Position numbers and translations under genes: made by a program. A DNA stretch of 64,000 nucleotides from Sialis fuliginosa (Eukaryota > Arthropoda > Insecta > Megaloptera > Sialidae). The notes below the pieces were generated by a model. The model was not told where the DNA came from and searched no databases. It saw nothing but the letters and a program-made list of their open reading frames with translations. Shown here one piece after another: positions 1 through 10,690 of this stretch. The stretch covers positions 4,836,001-4,900,000 of the forward strand of contig OY540821.1 in the NCBI GenBank assembly GCA_961205875.1. The letters are read 5' to 3'. The stretch's first letter is position 1. Each line of letters opens with the position of its first letter.

Positions 1-250
1 ATAAGTTATGGAATTTAGAGCAGTGACACTTCAACTAATCGTAATACAGTTGGCATCTTTCATCGTACAAAATAATTTTCATAATATCACCACTGTTTTA
101 ATACCGTTAATATTTACCTACAACGCGTGCACGAAACTTGTCAAAGTCTTCAACAAACTCCAAAAGAACTGTCATATAAGTTTGATATCTCATTTGAAAG
201 TGCTTGCTTGCTAGCAAATTTGCTAGCTCCTTTATAATACCGGACATTAG
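1..250. repeat. Dispersed repeat family A, copy 1
   Basis: This stretch is nearly identical to the reverse complement of 61,565-61,816. Shorter remnants occur near 45,725-45,835, 57,260-57,352 and 61,850-61,910. Most copies end in the phrase CTTTATAATACCGGACAT, which looks like one terminus. I see no coding potential: the small ORFs on both strands are mirrored in the other copy. The family cannot be assigned by eye. It abuts a Penelope-like end at about 250, so it may be part of, or inserted beside, that element. Confidence 0.7.
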
Positions 251-420
251 TATAAATATCAGGTTTGACCAAGACTGTATCAGTCTGGAACTGTTAGGCT
301 CCTGATGAGGATTTCTTGTGAAGTCGAAACACGTGTCGAGTGACATTGTTTTATTGTGGTTAAGGTGTATATTTTTAGTTTAAGTGACTAAGAAACCACA
401 GTTTATCCGTTTTTCCAGTA
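250..420 (+). mobile_element. Penelope-like element terminal repeat (pLTR) fragment
   Basis: The segment matches 55,083-55,222 in the same orientation and the reverse complement of 54,600-54,720. Those two arms flank a GIY-YIG endonuclease ORF. It carries a hammerhead-like core (separate entry) and ends in the sequence that also forms the outer edge of the 54.6 kb copy. No reverse transcriptase or endonuclease ORF remains here, so this is a terminal fragment. Confidence 0.7.
291..345 (+). ncRNA. Hammerhead-ribozyme-like motif in PLE terminal repeat
   Basis: The core CTGATGA lies at 302-308. A 6-bp stem II follows (310-315 with 320-325, loop TTGT), then GAAA (326-329), a 2-bp stem III with an ACGT loop, and GTC at 335-337 as the expected cleavage triplet. 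Stem I forms from CTC/GAG plus a G-T pair, then, after a small internal loop, TGT/ACA. One extra unpaired G (309) between CTGATGA and stem II departs from the textbook core. Penelope-like elements are known to carry minimal hammerheads of this kind. Activity is not established. Confidence 0.6.
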
Positions 421-780
421 ATAGTAGGTGACATTATTTTGTCAATGAAAAAATTTAACTCCTTTCACCTTCTGAAACGTCTATTTATAACCACAACGAG
501 TCTTTGTTCTTTATACCCCCCCCCCCTCTCCCCGCCCTTGCCATTTTAATCTATACGGCACTGTATCATATTTTAACCACAAAAAAATAAATTAAAGTAT
601 AAAATTAATAATCTTCTAAAACTTCACAACCATCAACAGGCCCTTGTCCTTTATACCCCCCCCCCCCTCCCCCTCCTGAAACATCTAGTTGCGCCACTGT
701 TGACAACCGCATATGCATGAATGAAACCAGTCAAACTGTCCGTTACAGCTGACCCTCTCTGTCTAAAGGTGTAAGTGGGA
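421..780. other. Non-coding stretch with poly-C tracts
   Basis: Two C-rich runs (about 516-536 and 655-680) follow the same phrase, CTTTATACCCC, so they are copies of one short repeat. A TTGCGCCACTGTTG phrase near 691-704 resembles the CACTG ends of the hAT-like MITEs found elsewhere in the window. No coding signal was found. Confidence 0.5.
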
Positions 781-1010
781 GAGAGATGGTGCGATGAATG
801 AAACTATATAAAACCGCATCATTAATGCGTCCGAGTACCGGTCAGGTGAGTGTTTTGCGTGGGTTTGTACTCGTGTGGGCGATACTCGATGCGTGGGCTT
901 CCGCGGCCTCCAAGCGGACGTTGTTGTCGTCTGCGCAAACGAAGAGAGGCTCGAAAAGACCAAAAAGGAAATTCCTTTGTACGTATATGGAGTGTACGAA
1001 ATTGTAGACG
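781..1010 (+). promoter_or_regulatory. Candidate TATA promoter and first-exon donor
   Basis: TATATAAAA lies at 805-813. About 33 bp further on there is a strong splice donor, CAG|GTGAGT, cut after position 845. The next 150 bp are much richer in G and C than anything nearby. A 69-codon ORF (798-1,007) runs through it but matches no family I know and overlaps a similar ORF on the other strand. One reading is a promoter with a short non-coding first exon, possibly for the rols gene, whose 5' end is missing. That link is inference. Confidence 0.3.
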
Positions 1011-1084
1011 AGGTTATGTAAACTGATATTTAACGGATATTAGTAACCTATAATTGTAATCAGTGTGTCCACTGGTTTTTTAAA

Positions 1085-1415
1085 ATAAAATTCCCTAACT
1101 TTTCCCTGACCACTAGAGGCTCGGGGGGCCCGGAACAAGAAGTGCTGGAGGGAAAAAAATAAAATTTGAAGATCTTTTATTTTGCTCGTCAATTTAAATT
1201 TATACACTTTTTTCTTCTTTAAATGAATAAGTGTAGAATTGAAGTTGAGAAGCAAAAAAAAGGTCAAAATTAGTAATAAGTATAAAGGCACTGCCCCGAC
1301 TGCTTTGGAAAAATACCTGACTTCCCAGAATTTATAATAAATTCCCTGACTTTTAAAAAAATTTTTAATAAATTCCCTAACTTTTCAGAATTTTAAATAA
1401 ATTCCCTGACTTTTT
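1085..1415. repeat. Short degenerate tandem repeat (AAATTCCCTGACTTTT)
   Basis: The phrase AAATTCCCT(G/A)ACTTTT recurs at about 1,087, 1,340, 1,371 and 1,398 with irregular spacing, separated by TTTAATAA-type spacers. It is probably the sub-terminal part of a small transposon. No gene was seen. Confidence 0.45.
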
Positions 1416-1499
1416 TTGTAATTATTAACGTGTAAAAAAAAAAAACAAAAAAATCTTATTGGTGGTATAGATCTTGGTTTCTGGGTGTAAGTCGCGTCG

Positions 1500-1560
1500 A
1501 TTTGGTCGTGTTATCGGCCAACGTTTCGTCACACATTGAAGTAGACATCTTCAGGGCTGT
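1500..1560 (-). mobile_element. Penelope-type end motif (second family)
   Basis: On the minus strand the sequence reads CTGAAGATG, then a stem-loop, then GACGAAACGTTGG. This arrangement is common at the ends of Penelope-like elements next to GIY-YIG ORFs. It resembles the hammerhead core but has CTGAAGATG instead of CTGATGA. No ORF is attached, so it is a terminal fragment. Confidence 0.45.
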
Positions 1561-2052
1561 TCTATTAGTGTTTTTTTTACGTAAAAGATGAAATTTTTTT
1601 TTTTTACTAATCTAAATATTGTGACCTCTTTATCGGTACAATTGTGTATAAAAAAGGCTGTGGTGGCCACATAAGTTTATTTTTAATATAAGGATAGTCA
1701 AGGCAACATAGAATTTTTTACTGGTGTAAAATTTGGAAAAATGTATGAGGTGCCAATTTTAAACATTGATTAGAACATGTCCTGAAAACTCCCTAGCAAA
1801 ATTTGCTCCGAAACACCTTCAACCAAGGAGTCATAGCTAGATTTCCACTATTGTATTTATATGATTTGTTAATTAAACTTATTCATCTGTTTATAAATAA
1901 AACTATGACTAATTGAATAAATGTCTTGTATCCTATAAAAATTCAATCATATAAAATTTCTCTATTTTCAAATATCAAAATGATACATATAATAATTATG
2001 GTTTGTTTTTAATTTCATTTTAAAAACAATATAAATATATCGAACGTATAAA

Positions 2053-2215
2053 TAAGGTACTGGCACCAGTCTTGGATCATACGTCAGTGTTGGATTGTTT
2101 AATTAAATGTACTAAATTAGAAATATATGTTGATATTTGATTACTGTCATAATCTATAGACACTTAACTGTAAAACAGCTTAATTTGATGACAATCGGTC
2201 ATAGGGTATAAAAAA
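2053..2215 (-). repeat. Repeat family B, inverted end fragment
   Basis: It begins with ACTGGCACCAGTCTTGG near 2,060 and continues into sequence that is the reverse complement of 6,415-6,575. The complete copy of this family is at about 48,999-49,865. Confidence 0.6.
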
Positions 2216-2722
2216 TACATAAATTATTAATATAATAAAATAAAATATTTAATATAAAGCTATATTTTTAATTATTTCGTGGCACACAATTTGGCAGTCA
2301 CTGAGTCAAAAGGTACGGATTGTACTCAGAAACCCAGATAACAAGTGTTTATTGAACCTGGTTTTCAAACGTTGAACATAATTTTCATTCTTTTATGCAC
2401 TTGTGTCTATATGTACATAGATAATACTGCTTTACTAATAACAAATGCATATTTGTCTTTATTTAAATATTTAACAAAGTTTACAATAGATACTGTACAA
2501 ATATCTCGACATAATACATCATTTATGTATGTTTACATATTGTTCTTATTTAAAAGTATTATATCTATGAATAATGGAATATGAGTAACTTCTATAGAAG
2601 ACGTAATATTTAATAATTTATGCTAAATATTTTACATTTGTATGATTCCACTAAATTCACTGAATTGCATTATTTAAATAATATTTTACACATACTTGCA
2701 ATTAGTTTTACTTGGAAATCCA

Positions 2723-2830
2723 TACTAATATTATAAATGCGCAGTAACTCTGTTTATTATCTTTTCACGGCTAAACTGCTGAACAGATTTTGATGAAATT
2801 TGGCAGAGAGATTAATATGATTTTTGTTAA
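2723..2830 (+). repeat. Retroelement-tail-like fragment
   Basis: The phrase CCATACTAATATTATAAA is followed by 'acggctaaactgctgaac' and 'gatgaaatttggcag'. This is a widespread arthropod non-LTR/SINE-type tail pattern. Related copies lie at 14,597-14,760 (+) and, reversed, at 62,378-62,600. The pattern is recognised by its phrases only, so the family is not certain. Confidence 0.5.
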
Positions 2831-3708
2831 AATAAAAACACAAAGTACAGCAATCTGCCATGTTTGATAAAACACCAGTCAGAGTGGATGACGTCACGGC
2901 TACGTAAACGTCATTTTTGTTTCATTAATATCTGCACTGTTTATAAATTATTTTGTGGTTTTAAATTATCAATTTGCTCAGTTTTGTATTACCAAAAGTA
3001 AAACCGAGAAACATTAGCGATACAGAACATAAAACAGCTGTCTAAATGAACTAACAGTTCGATAGATAAAATTAAAAAAAAAAAAAAAACATTAGCGATG
3101 GAGCAAGGATTTATTATAGTTGACAAGGAGTGTTTACATAGGCGTGACGTCAAAAATGCGCCATGACACCTGCGAGCGTTTTGGCGTCAAATTCAAAATT
3201 AGTTTTAAATGGTCAATTTTTGTGATTAAACCTTTATTTTCTGCAGAAATAAGCATTTTTTTGGAAATAAGAGACACGTATCTTAAATAGTTTTTAAAAA
3301 TTAGGCATCATTCCGCCTATTGCAACGTGTGATGAAATATTTAAACGCAGAGCAGTTAAATTTAACTTTTCTGTCATCCGTTTACGTATGCACGAGATGA
3401 CAATGAACAAGATAATATGCATCAATACCTTTAGAAAACATTGTCCGATAATGATTCATTTGCATGTATAAATACAACAGCAACACGGTATAAAGAGAGA
3501 AAGAGAGATAGTTAACAAAACGTGGGCAACTTTAGTTCAACACACATTGAGGATACGAGTAATAAATATAGCTATATAGTTTTCAAAAATGATGTCATTT
3601 TATTTAACTTTTATTTATCAGAGGATTGAAGGCAAGCCCCGGATACGATCGGTGGGCAATCGGGCAAATGCCCGGTGGGTTGATGTATTTTTTAAATATT
3701 GCAAATTA

Positions 3709-4242
3709 CAGGGGTCAAAACTGGTCAGTAAAATCAGTAAAAGTCAGTTTTTTGTAACCCGGTCAGTTAAAGTAAGTTTTTTTTAAATGGTTAGTTTTTT
3801 TGGTTTGGCACTGAAAGTTTTCACATTGGAGCCCTATTTATCGTGAAGAAACTCACTATTTGACTTGAAAACGACACAATTACCCTGAAAAATATATTCA
3901 AATTATAAATAATGTTCTATTTTGTTTACTTATTTGTATTGTTTATTACCAAATTTTAGAAGATATTTTATGATATAATTGTAACGTATGTACACTGGCT
4001 ATGCCAAGTTCGGTGAGAAAAATTTATAAAAATTAACTGTAATGATTGTTGCTTTTGTTATGAACATAATAAAAAGGTGGTAAGGGTTGGCTATGGGGCG
4101 GTGAAGGCCAATAATTATAAAAGTATTTTTTTAATACATAACATCTACATTTTTTAACTCGGTTCATATAGTCAATAAAAGTCAGTATTTTCTGTGTCAG
4201 TAAAATCAGTAATTTTGAACACTGAACTTGTTTCGACCCCTG
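3709..4242. mobile_element. hAT-like MITE (CAGGGGTCAAAAC ends)
   Basis: The ends are CAGGGGTCAAAAC and GTTTCGACCCCTG, imperfect terminal inverted repeats. Both are followed inwards by repeated AGTCAGT/GTCAGTAAAATCAGT sub-terminal motifs. The flanks share AAATTA in slightly offset positions, so the target duplication is degraded. There is no transposase ORF. Confidence 0.6.
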
Positions 4243-5222
4243 AAATTATAACTTAATACCCATATTTAAGTTTTTTTTTTAAAACTTGTCAAAAATTGCA
4301 CTATACTAAACTTTTAAACCGTTATCTAAAATTCAAAAAACATTATATTGATACTGATATTTTTGATTTTTCGTCCCGATAGCGATTTAAAAAATTAAGT
4401 AAGAATTTTCGATAAATTAACGTTTAACTTCGATAGAACCTATCTAGCGCACAAACCGAGTTAAACATATGTGCATGCACTTTTTCCTCTGCACCCACAT
4501 TATATTTCCTTTAACACTTTCAAGCCAACGTATTTTTAACGGACGTAGTGCAAAAAACCCTATACACCTTGTTTATTACGTCACAACCGATTCCCACACA
4601 GTGCACACGTATGGGTGGACTGTGCGGGGGGTGGGGGCGTCTACGAGAGACATATAAAGTAACGCTCCAATGACTTGTCGTTACATAAATACGACACGTC
4701 ATATTTAGGCGCCAAATTTCGTCACAACCAAATTTGAACAGTGATCAGATTCATGTTTTAAAAAATTGAATGAAAAAAGGAGGAGGGGAGAGATTTTTGC
4801 CATATCTTTTATGAATGGGGGAAGTGGGGAAATTAATTTGTATGTAAAAAATACATACAAATTAATTTCCCCATAGTAATACAGATCCATTCAGATGACA
4901 ACCTGACTAACTTCAAGTATGAGATGCATTATATTATAGCTGTGCGCGATTTTATCAGTAACTACTGAACGGATTTTATTCCGGTTTTCACTAATGGATA
5001 GAGAGTTTCACGAGGAAAGTTTACGTATGTAATTTGTGAATATTATGTGTAAATATCATCGGAGAGTTTAGGCGCCAAATTTCGTCACAACCAAATTTGA
5101 ACAGTGATCAGATTCATGTTTTAAAAAATTGAATGAAAAAAGGAGGGGGGGGAGACTTTTGCCAAATCTTTTATGAATGAGGGAAGTGGGGAAATTAATT
5201 TGTATGTAAATACATAGGTATA

Positions 5223-5756
5223 CAGTAAAAGCTCTTTATTCGCGGGGTATATGTTCCATAAATATGCCGCGAATACAGAAACCGTGAATACGGAATGGTA
5301 ATTTATATGGGATTATAGGGGATATGTTCCTAGGTGACAAAATAAATAAATAAATACAATATAAAAAAATCAATTTAATTGAAGTTTTTGACCATATTGA
5401 TTAATTATTATCTTCAGGCTTAGGCAATGGTTTAAAGAATTTTGTAATTTTTTCTTGCTTGGCAGTTTTTAAAAGCTCCTTCAATTCAGACTGATATTCA
5501 GCAGTGGCATTAGCAATTTGCCTCTTAAAAATAAGACTTCGTTCCATAGACGGGTCAATTTTCATAAAGAAATCACAAAGCACATTTGCCATTCTTAAAC
5601 CTTCACTAAGATTTTTCAAATTAAATGTCACGTTTCCTGATTAGATCTGCGAATAAAGAAATCTTTAGCCGCGAATATAGGAATTGGGTCGCATTTTTTT
5701 AATCCGCGAATAGTGAAAACGCGAATGAAGGAAGCGCGAATAAGGAGCTTTTACTG
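5223..5756. mobile_element. Non-autonomous pogo/Tigger-like element
   Basis: The terminal inverted repeats are CAGTAAAAGCTC(T)TTATTCGCG and its complement CGCGAATAAGGAGCTTTTACTG, flanked on both sides by TA, the expected Tc1/mariner/pogo target duplication. Repeated 'CGCGAAT' motifs lie just inside both ends. The 534-bp element is far shorter than an autonomous pogo element. It keeps only the C-terminal part of the transposase (separate entry) and sits inside a tandem repeat block. Confidence 0.85.
5401..5631 (-). pseudogene. Pogo-like transposase C-terminal remnant with PIP box
   Basis: The 76-residue open frame lies wholly inside the CAGTAAAA element. Its end reads QEKITKFFKP, which fits the PCNA-interacting (PIP) box pattern Q-x-x-[ILM]-x-x-F-F. 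Pogo-family transposases are known to end in such a box. The upstream part contains a charged, probably helical segment. The DNA-binding and DDE domains are absent, so it cannot be a working transposase. Whether this short frame is expressed is unknown. Assignment rests on the TIRs plus the PIP box rather than on an alignment. Confidence 0.7.
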
Positions 5757-6064
5757 TAATTAACTGTAGAATTATAGTAATACAGATCCATTCAGATGAC
5801 AACTTGACTAACTTCAAGTATGAGATGCATTATATTATAGCCTGGGCGCGATTTTATCAGTAACTACTGAACTGTTTTATTCTGGTTTTCACTAAGAGAT
5901 AGAGTGTTTCACAGGGAAGGTTTAGGTATATAATTTGTGAATATTTTGTGTAAATTTTATCGGAGAGTTAGCGATAAGTGAAACCAGTAGGTTTATTATA
6001 GATTAAATACATATATAAGGTAAAGACACCTGTAAGAGCAAGTTTTCGTTTTTTTTCATTTGAT

Positions 6065-6580
6065 AGGCTTGTTTTTTGTAATTATCATGAACTCATGTTA
6101 CTAATAAAACAAGTAACTCTTTATTTAATCAATTTAATTACCAAATTCATCAAATATAGTTTATTTTTTAAATTATAGCCTTTTATTTTGTTCATGTTTT
6201 TTTCTCTAGTAATGTAAAACCATTAATGAGCACGCAGTTATGGACACTTGCTAATGATTATATACAAATTGATAAGTACTACGACACAAAAGATATAAAA
6301 GAAAGAATCGTCAAATTTGAAACAATGTAAAGCAGTTGCTATGATAATATAATAATTAATAAATAAATTATACTAATAATTAGTTTAAATGTCCACCATT
6401 TTGACACCTATTGGTCGATTGTCATCAAATCACGCTGTAAGACAGTTAAATTTATATAGATTAATATTTAGAAATGGTAGTAATCAAATATCAACACATA
6501 TTTCTAATTCAGTACATTTAATTTAAAATTTGCCATTACTGGGATCCTTGCCAAGACTGGTGCCATATGCCACTACCTTA
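6065..6580 (+). repeat. Repeat family B, right-hand part
   Basis: This matches 49,412-49,860 over most of its length, including 'atcatgaactcatgttact' and the end GCCAAGACTGGTGCC. It lacks the left third of the complete copy at 48,999-49,865. Confidence 0.65.
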
Positions 6581-6929
6581 TTATGTAATAGGATAGGAAG
6601 ATAAAATTAATAATGCAAATTTAATGAACGGATAACCTACATAAAAAACTACATGAAGGGAGAAAAAAATTAAAATTAACGTTGTATAAATGTGTTAGAC
6701 CTTCACACGAGACTCGGTAAAGGTAATCTCGGATTTAATAACCAAACGTTTGATAATAATAATTAATATAAAATATAATAATAATTAAATTTAACATTTT
6801 TTGAAGTCGGTTTTATTTTTTATTTTTTTTATATTTCAAAATCCATCGTCAAATTCTGATAAAATTTATATGGGACCACCTCGAGACTATACTCTTTCAA
6901 ACAAACAAAAAATCAAATCGGTGCATATT

Positions 6930-7560
6930 TGTCGGACTTGAATCTGTACCCGAACCCGAACCGTAAACCCGAAAAAACCCGTATTTTTCATTAACCTGAA
7001 CCCGAACCGAACTGCTATATCTCAGAGTCAACAAACCTCAATCTGAATCTGAACCTTTTCATGGATAACCGGTAACCATATATTTTTAAAAGATTCAATA
7101 TATTATTTTTAATATTTAAATATTTTCCTCCAATAATTTTTAAAAGAGATTATAAAATGTACAATGGAAATCTGTTTGAATTTTATGGTAACTACTGAAA
7201 TTTACATATTTTTCACCTTTTTTTAAATTCTATAATTACACTTCAATTTGCAAAAAAATCTAAAAAATAGAAATTTCAATCTGTAAAATGTAATTTTATT
7301 TTCTGCCATTTTTTCTAGCAATATTTTAATGGCTATTAATGTTTTTTCTTCTTCAAAAATGTTTTATTTGTTAATTATAATTTTTTTTCGAACAAAATAA
7401 TTTTCTTTCAATTACAAACTTGAACCCGAACCCGAACCTGAAACCTAAAAAAATAACGGTTTTTGAACCCGAATAGTTTGCAACATGTTGAACCTAAACC
7501 CTAACCCGAACCGAAATTTATGTTTGAATCCGAACCATAAATAAATTCCGGTTCAACATA
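6930..7560. repeat. Region with clustered CCCGAAC motifs at both sides
   Basis: Degenerate CCCGAACC/GAACCCGAA repeats cluster at about 6,945-7,050 and again at 7,420-7,550, with AT-rich sequence between. This is the usual look of sub-terminal repeats in a hAT-type MITE, but I could not define clean ends. No gene was seen. Confidence 0.4.
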
Positions 7561-8337
7561 CATAAAAATATCCAAAGTCGAATTGAGAACTCCTTTTTTG
7601 AATTCGGTTAAAAATCATTCGGTCTTGTACCTAATACCTACCGAAAACTGTTTGGTTTCTAGTTATTATTGACAAGTAATGCGTTCATTGCCAAATTTGA
7701 AAAGTGGTTAAATTTAGGTCATTCTAAATAGTAACTCCGCAAACTGAAGAATATAAAACCGACTTAAAAGAAAAAAATATACATACATATGCAAAATGCA
7801 AAAATGATTTGTTCGACTTACTAATTATATATACATATATATGCAACGCCATTGTGCCTGTAATATAATAGTCATACTTAGGCGCCAGTTTCGTCATATC
7901 CAAATTTGATCTGTCTAGTCAAATTTGGAGTCATCAGAAATTTCACTCACTTCCTTTTTAAAGAAATTATTTTTATGGCAGGTGTAATATGTAGATAAAA
8001 TAATTGGTTTCAGAAATTATGTTTTCTTTGATTTTTCGTTGTTCTTTCTTTCTGAAAATATCACATTTCCGTGTATGTACATTGTACAACTTCATATTGT
8101 TTAAAACGATTTGTCAACCGTTTAAATTTTTCGATTTTTTTTTAAATTTATGTTATTGGCCATCAGGCGTAGCCCCTCAGCCAAACTTGAACTGTATTGT
8201 ATATATATATATTTTTCTAGTTTTTATTTTTATTTTTTTAACGTTATTCTATATCTTATGTTTTTTTCTTCTTCCTTTTTTTGTTTGTTTATTTCTATTG
8301 AAACAGTGCGAATTAAAGAAAAATGAAAAAAATGTCA

Positions 8338-8500
8338 GGTAAAAGTTGTAGAAAATATGATTATCTATAATTTACGTTCTATTCATTATTTTCTATCTTT
8401 TATCAATTCTCCAAAATTATTTTTTAAATAAAATTAAAAACACGTACACTGTTTTCTTTTAGTATTACATATAAGAAAGTCCCGAGGTACCCATGGCTGC
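8338..8500 (+). repeat. Repeat family C end (ATAAGAAAGTCCC)
   Basis: It shares 'aagttgtagaaaat' and 'cacgtacactgtt' and ends in ATAAGAAAGTCCC. The same order recurs at 10,530-10,690, and parts recur at 19,768-19,830, 20,615-20,655 and, reversed, at 60,980-61,022. It is probably the tail of a retroelement or a MITE. The family is not recognised. Confidence 0.55.
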
Positions 8501-8583
8501 TTTCTTAATGAAAAAAATGGGACCATTAGGGGTAAGAGGGGATCGACTATATTAAATCATTTGATTCCGTAACTAGTACCAAC

Positions 8584-9465
8584 TAGAGCTGGGCGCGTGA
8601 GTAATTTTTGCTCACGATCACGCACGCTCACGAGAGAAAAATTTTTAGTAACGCCCGCTCACTCACGGTTACAAAAAAAAGTATTCACGATCACGCCCGC
8701 TCACGAATTCTATTTTTTTACTCACGCCCGATCACGCACGGCGGGTCACGCTCGTGACCCGAATAATATGTTATAAATAAAATGTTTAATTTTTTACGTG
8801 CAATATAATATGTGTATATTTTATATTTGTATATTTTTTCGAAACTGCATTTTTAGTGCAAATAATAACACCAAAAAAAGATAAAATGGAAATAAAACAG
8901 GTATGATTACAGAATAATAATACCACTGAAATCTATAGATGAAAATTATATTATACCTATACACAAAAATTGATGTTTCGACAAATTTTTGATATCTTAT
9001 TTCAAGTGCGTATTTATATTCGTATAGAAGTAAAAATAAGTACAATAAAAATCAGATGTACAATTTTGAAAAATTTTATTTATATAGGGATACATAGGTA
9101 CTTTATTTTGTAATATTACCATTTATATTACCATTATATTAAACATACTATAGTTGTTTAATATATGAATTACTTATATAAAGTTGATTAAAAATAAATA
9201 AGTGAATTACATAAAAAAACTCGATTAAACAGATTATCATATATGCATGAGATCAGAAATTAAAGAAATATCAAAATATACATACATATACTCACGGACT
9301 CACGCACGACAAAAATTTACTCACGCCCGGTCACGCACGATTGTTTTATTTTGACTCACGATCACACCCGCTCACGATCCAATATTTGAAAATCGCTCAC
9401 GTCACGTCGGGTCACGGCCGTGACCCGACGTGACCCGAAAAATTCACGGCCCGCGCCCAGCTCTA
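8584..9465. mobile_element. hAT-like element with CTCACG sub-terminal repeats
   Basis: The ends are TAGAGCTGGGCGCG and CGCGCCCAGCTCTA. A perfect 8-bp target duplication, GTACCAAC, flanks it (8,576-8,583 and 9,466-9,473), which is typical of hAT elements. Both ends are packed with CTCACG, GATCACG and GGGTCACG motifs, over roughly 150 bp on each side. The AT-rich middle has no convincing ORF, so the 882-bp copy is non-autonomous. Confidence 0.88.
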
Positions 9466-10529
9466 GTACCAACTGTTTTATATTCTAAAAAAATATAGAA
9501 CAGAGCCGATAGAACGATCAAACTGACGTGGCTTATACCCAGAAACCAAGATCACCGCAGAAGCTACGATAAAATCTTATTTATAAATTATTTAAAAGTA
9601 CTATTGTACATAAAATAAATATTAATATATAATACCTAAATATCAATAAAATTTATAAATATCTCTAATTGACATTTGGTCCATAGATGAGGGACAGGAA
9701 GACAATACAGTTTCCGGATTAACGCGACTTCCTGATAACTTTATCTGCGTAGAAATCCACATCCGCTTTCGCTCCATTCATTGATGTTTCAAATGTAAAT
9801 AAACGATTTCACAACTTTTTTTTCAATGGGTGATTCACTCGACATTATAATGAATAATATATTATGTACATATATATACATACGGTCAGAGATATTGTCA
9901 TACTATACTAACTTGTATGTCCTTAAATTTAAAATTAGAGTCGTTAGAAATCAAAACAAGTATCTCGACTTTCTGTCAATCATTGTTGTGATTTAAATCG
10001 TTATTTAAAGTTTAGAAAATAAATGAATTTCCGTCGATTTTTATAAAAAAATTTATTTTAACAAAACTTATTATTTTGGTATTTAATACAAACAGATTTT
10101 TCATTTTTTACTTTCTTATACTATTGTATATGAAATATACAATAGTATAAGTAAGTATAGTGAAGCCGATTTTTTTCGAAATCCGGATTTTGATGGAATT
10201 ATCCATTTTGACCTTCCCTTAATCCATTCTGACTATTTTCGCCATGATGTCTGTGTGTCCGTCTGTCGGTATGTCTGTCTGTAAGCGCTGTAAGTCAAAT
10301 ACGACAAATCGTAGAAGGATGAAATTTTATATTTAAGATTAATTTTTGTCTGCGAAGAAAACGTCCTATTTTTTAAAACGATCTTTGTTGTTGGAAAAAA
10401 ATGTATGAGGAATAAATTATAGATAGTAATATACTCGACATTTTTTATGTAAAACATTTTTTTCTTATTTCAAAAATAATTCAAAAATTGATAAGAGTAA
10501 ACATCCGTTTTCAGTTATTACGTTCAAAA

Positions 10530-10690
10530 AAATTCATTTGTTTTATAATGTAGAGAATAATAGTATCTATATTAGGTATTCATTATATTCTATCTTATTA
10601 GTTTGTTAGAAATGTTTTAATGAAATAAGAATCACGTACACTATTCACTGTTAGGTTACGTATAAGAAAGTCCCGTGGTTCTCATCTCAT
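10530..10690 (+). repeat. Repeat family C, second copy
   Basis: It contains 'cacgtacactattcactg', a TTAGGTTACG phrase, then ATAAGAAAGTCCCGTGG, in the same order as the copy at 8,338-8,500. A poly-C run follows at about 10,776-10,792. The rest of 10,690-11,920 is AT-rich with no gene seen. Confidence 0.5.

Larger units (their letters stand above)
4707..5968. repeat. A-B-A-B repeat block
   Basis: Unit A (about 4,707-4,860 and 5,068-5,212) begins TTTAGGCGCCAAATTTCGTC. Unit B (about 4,873-5,068 and 5,772-5,968) begins ATAGTAATACAGATCC. The order is A, B, A, then a pogo-like insertion, then B. This fits a tandem duplication of a roughly 360-bp unit that was later split by the insertion at 5,223-5,756. 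Confidence 0.7.

Noticed and set aside
798-1007. 69-codon plus-strand ORF and 66-codon minus-strand ORF over the same GC-rich patch
   Set aside because: They overlap on opposite strands, match no family I know and contain no domain. I kept only the promoter-like reading.
2053-6580. One 4.5-kb transposon with family B ends
   Set aside because: The two inverted family B ends are better explained as separate fragments: the right one continues with 500 bp of family B body and the left one with its own body, and unrelated elements lie between.
8004-8342. 112-codon ORF rich in Phe, Leu and Ile
   Set aside because: It is translated from T-rich low-complexity DNA. The apparent membrane segments come from TTT/TTA codons and not from a real gene.
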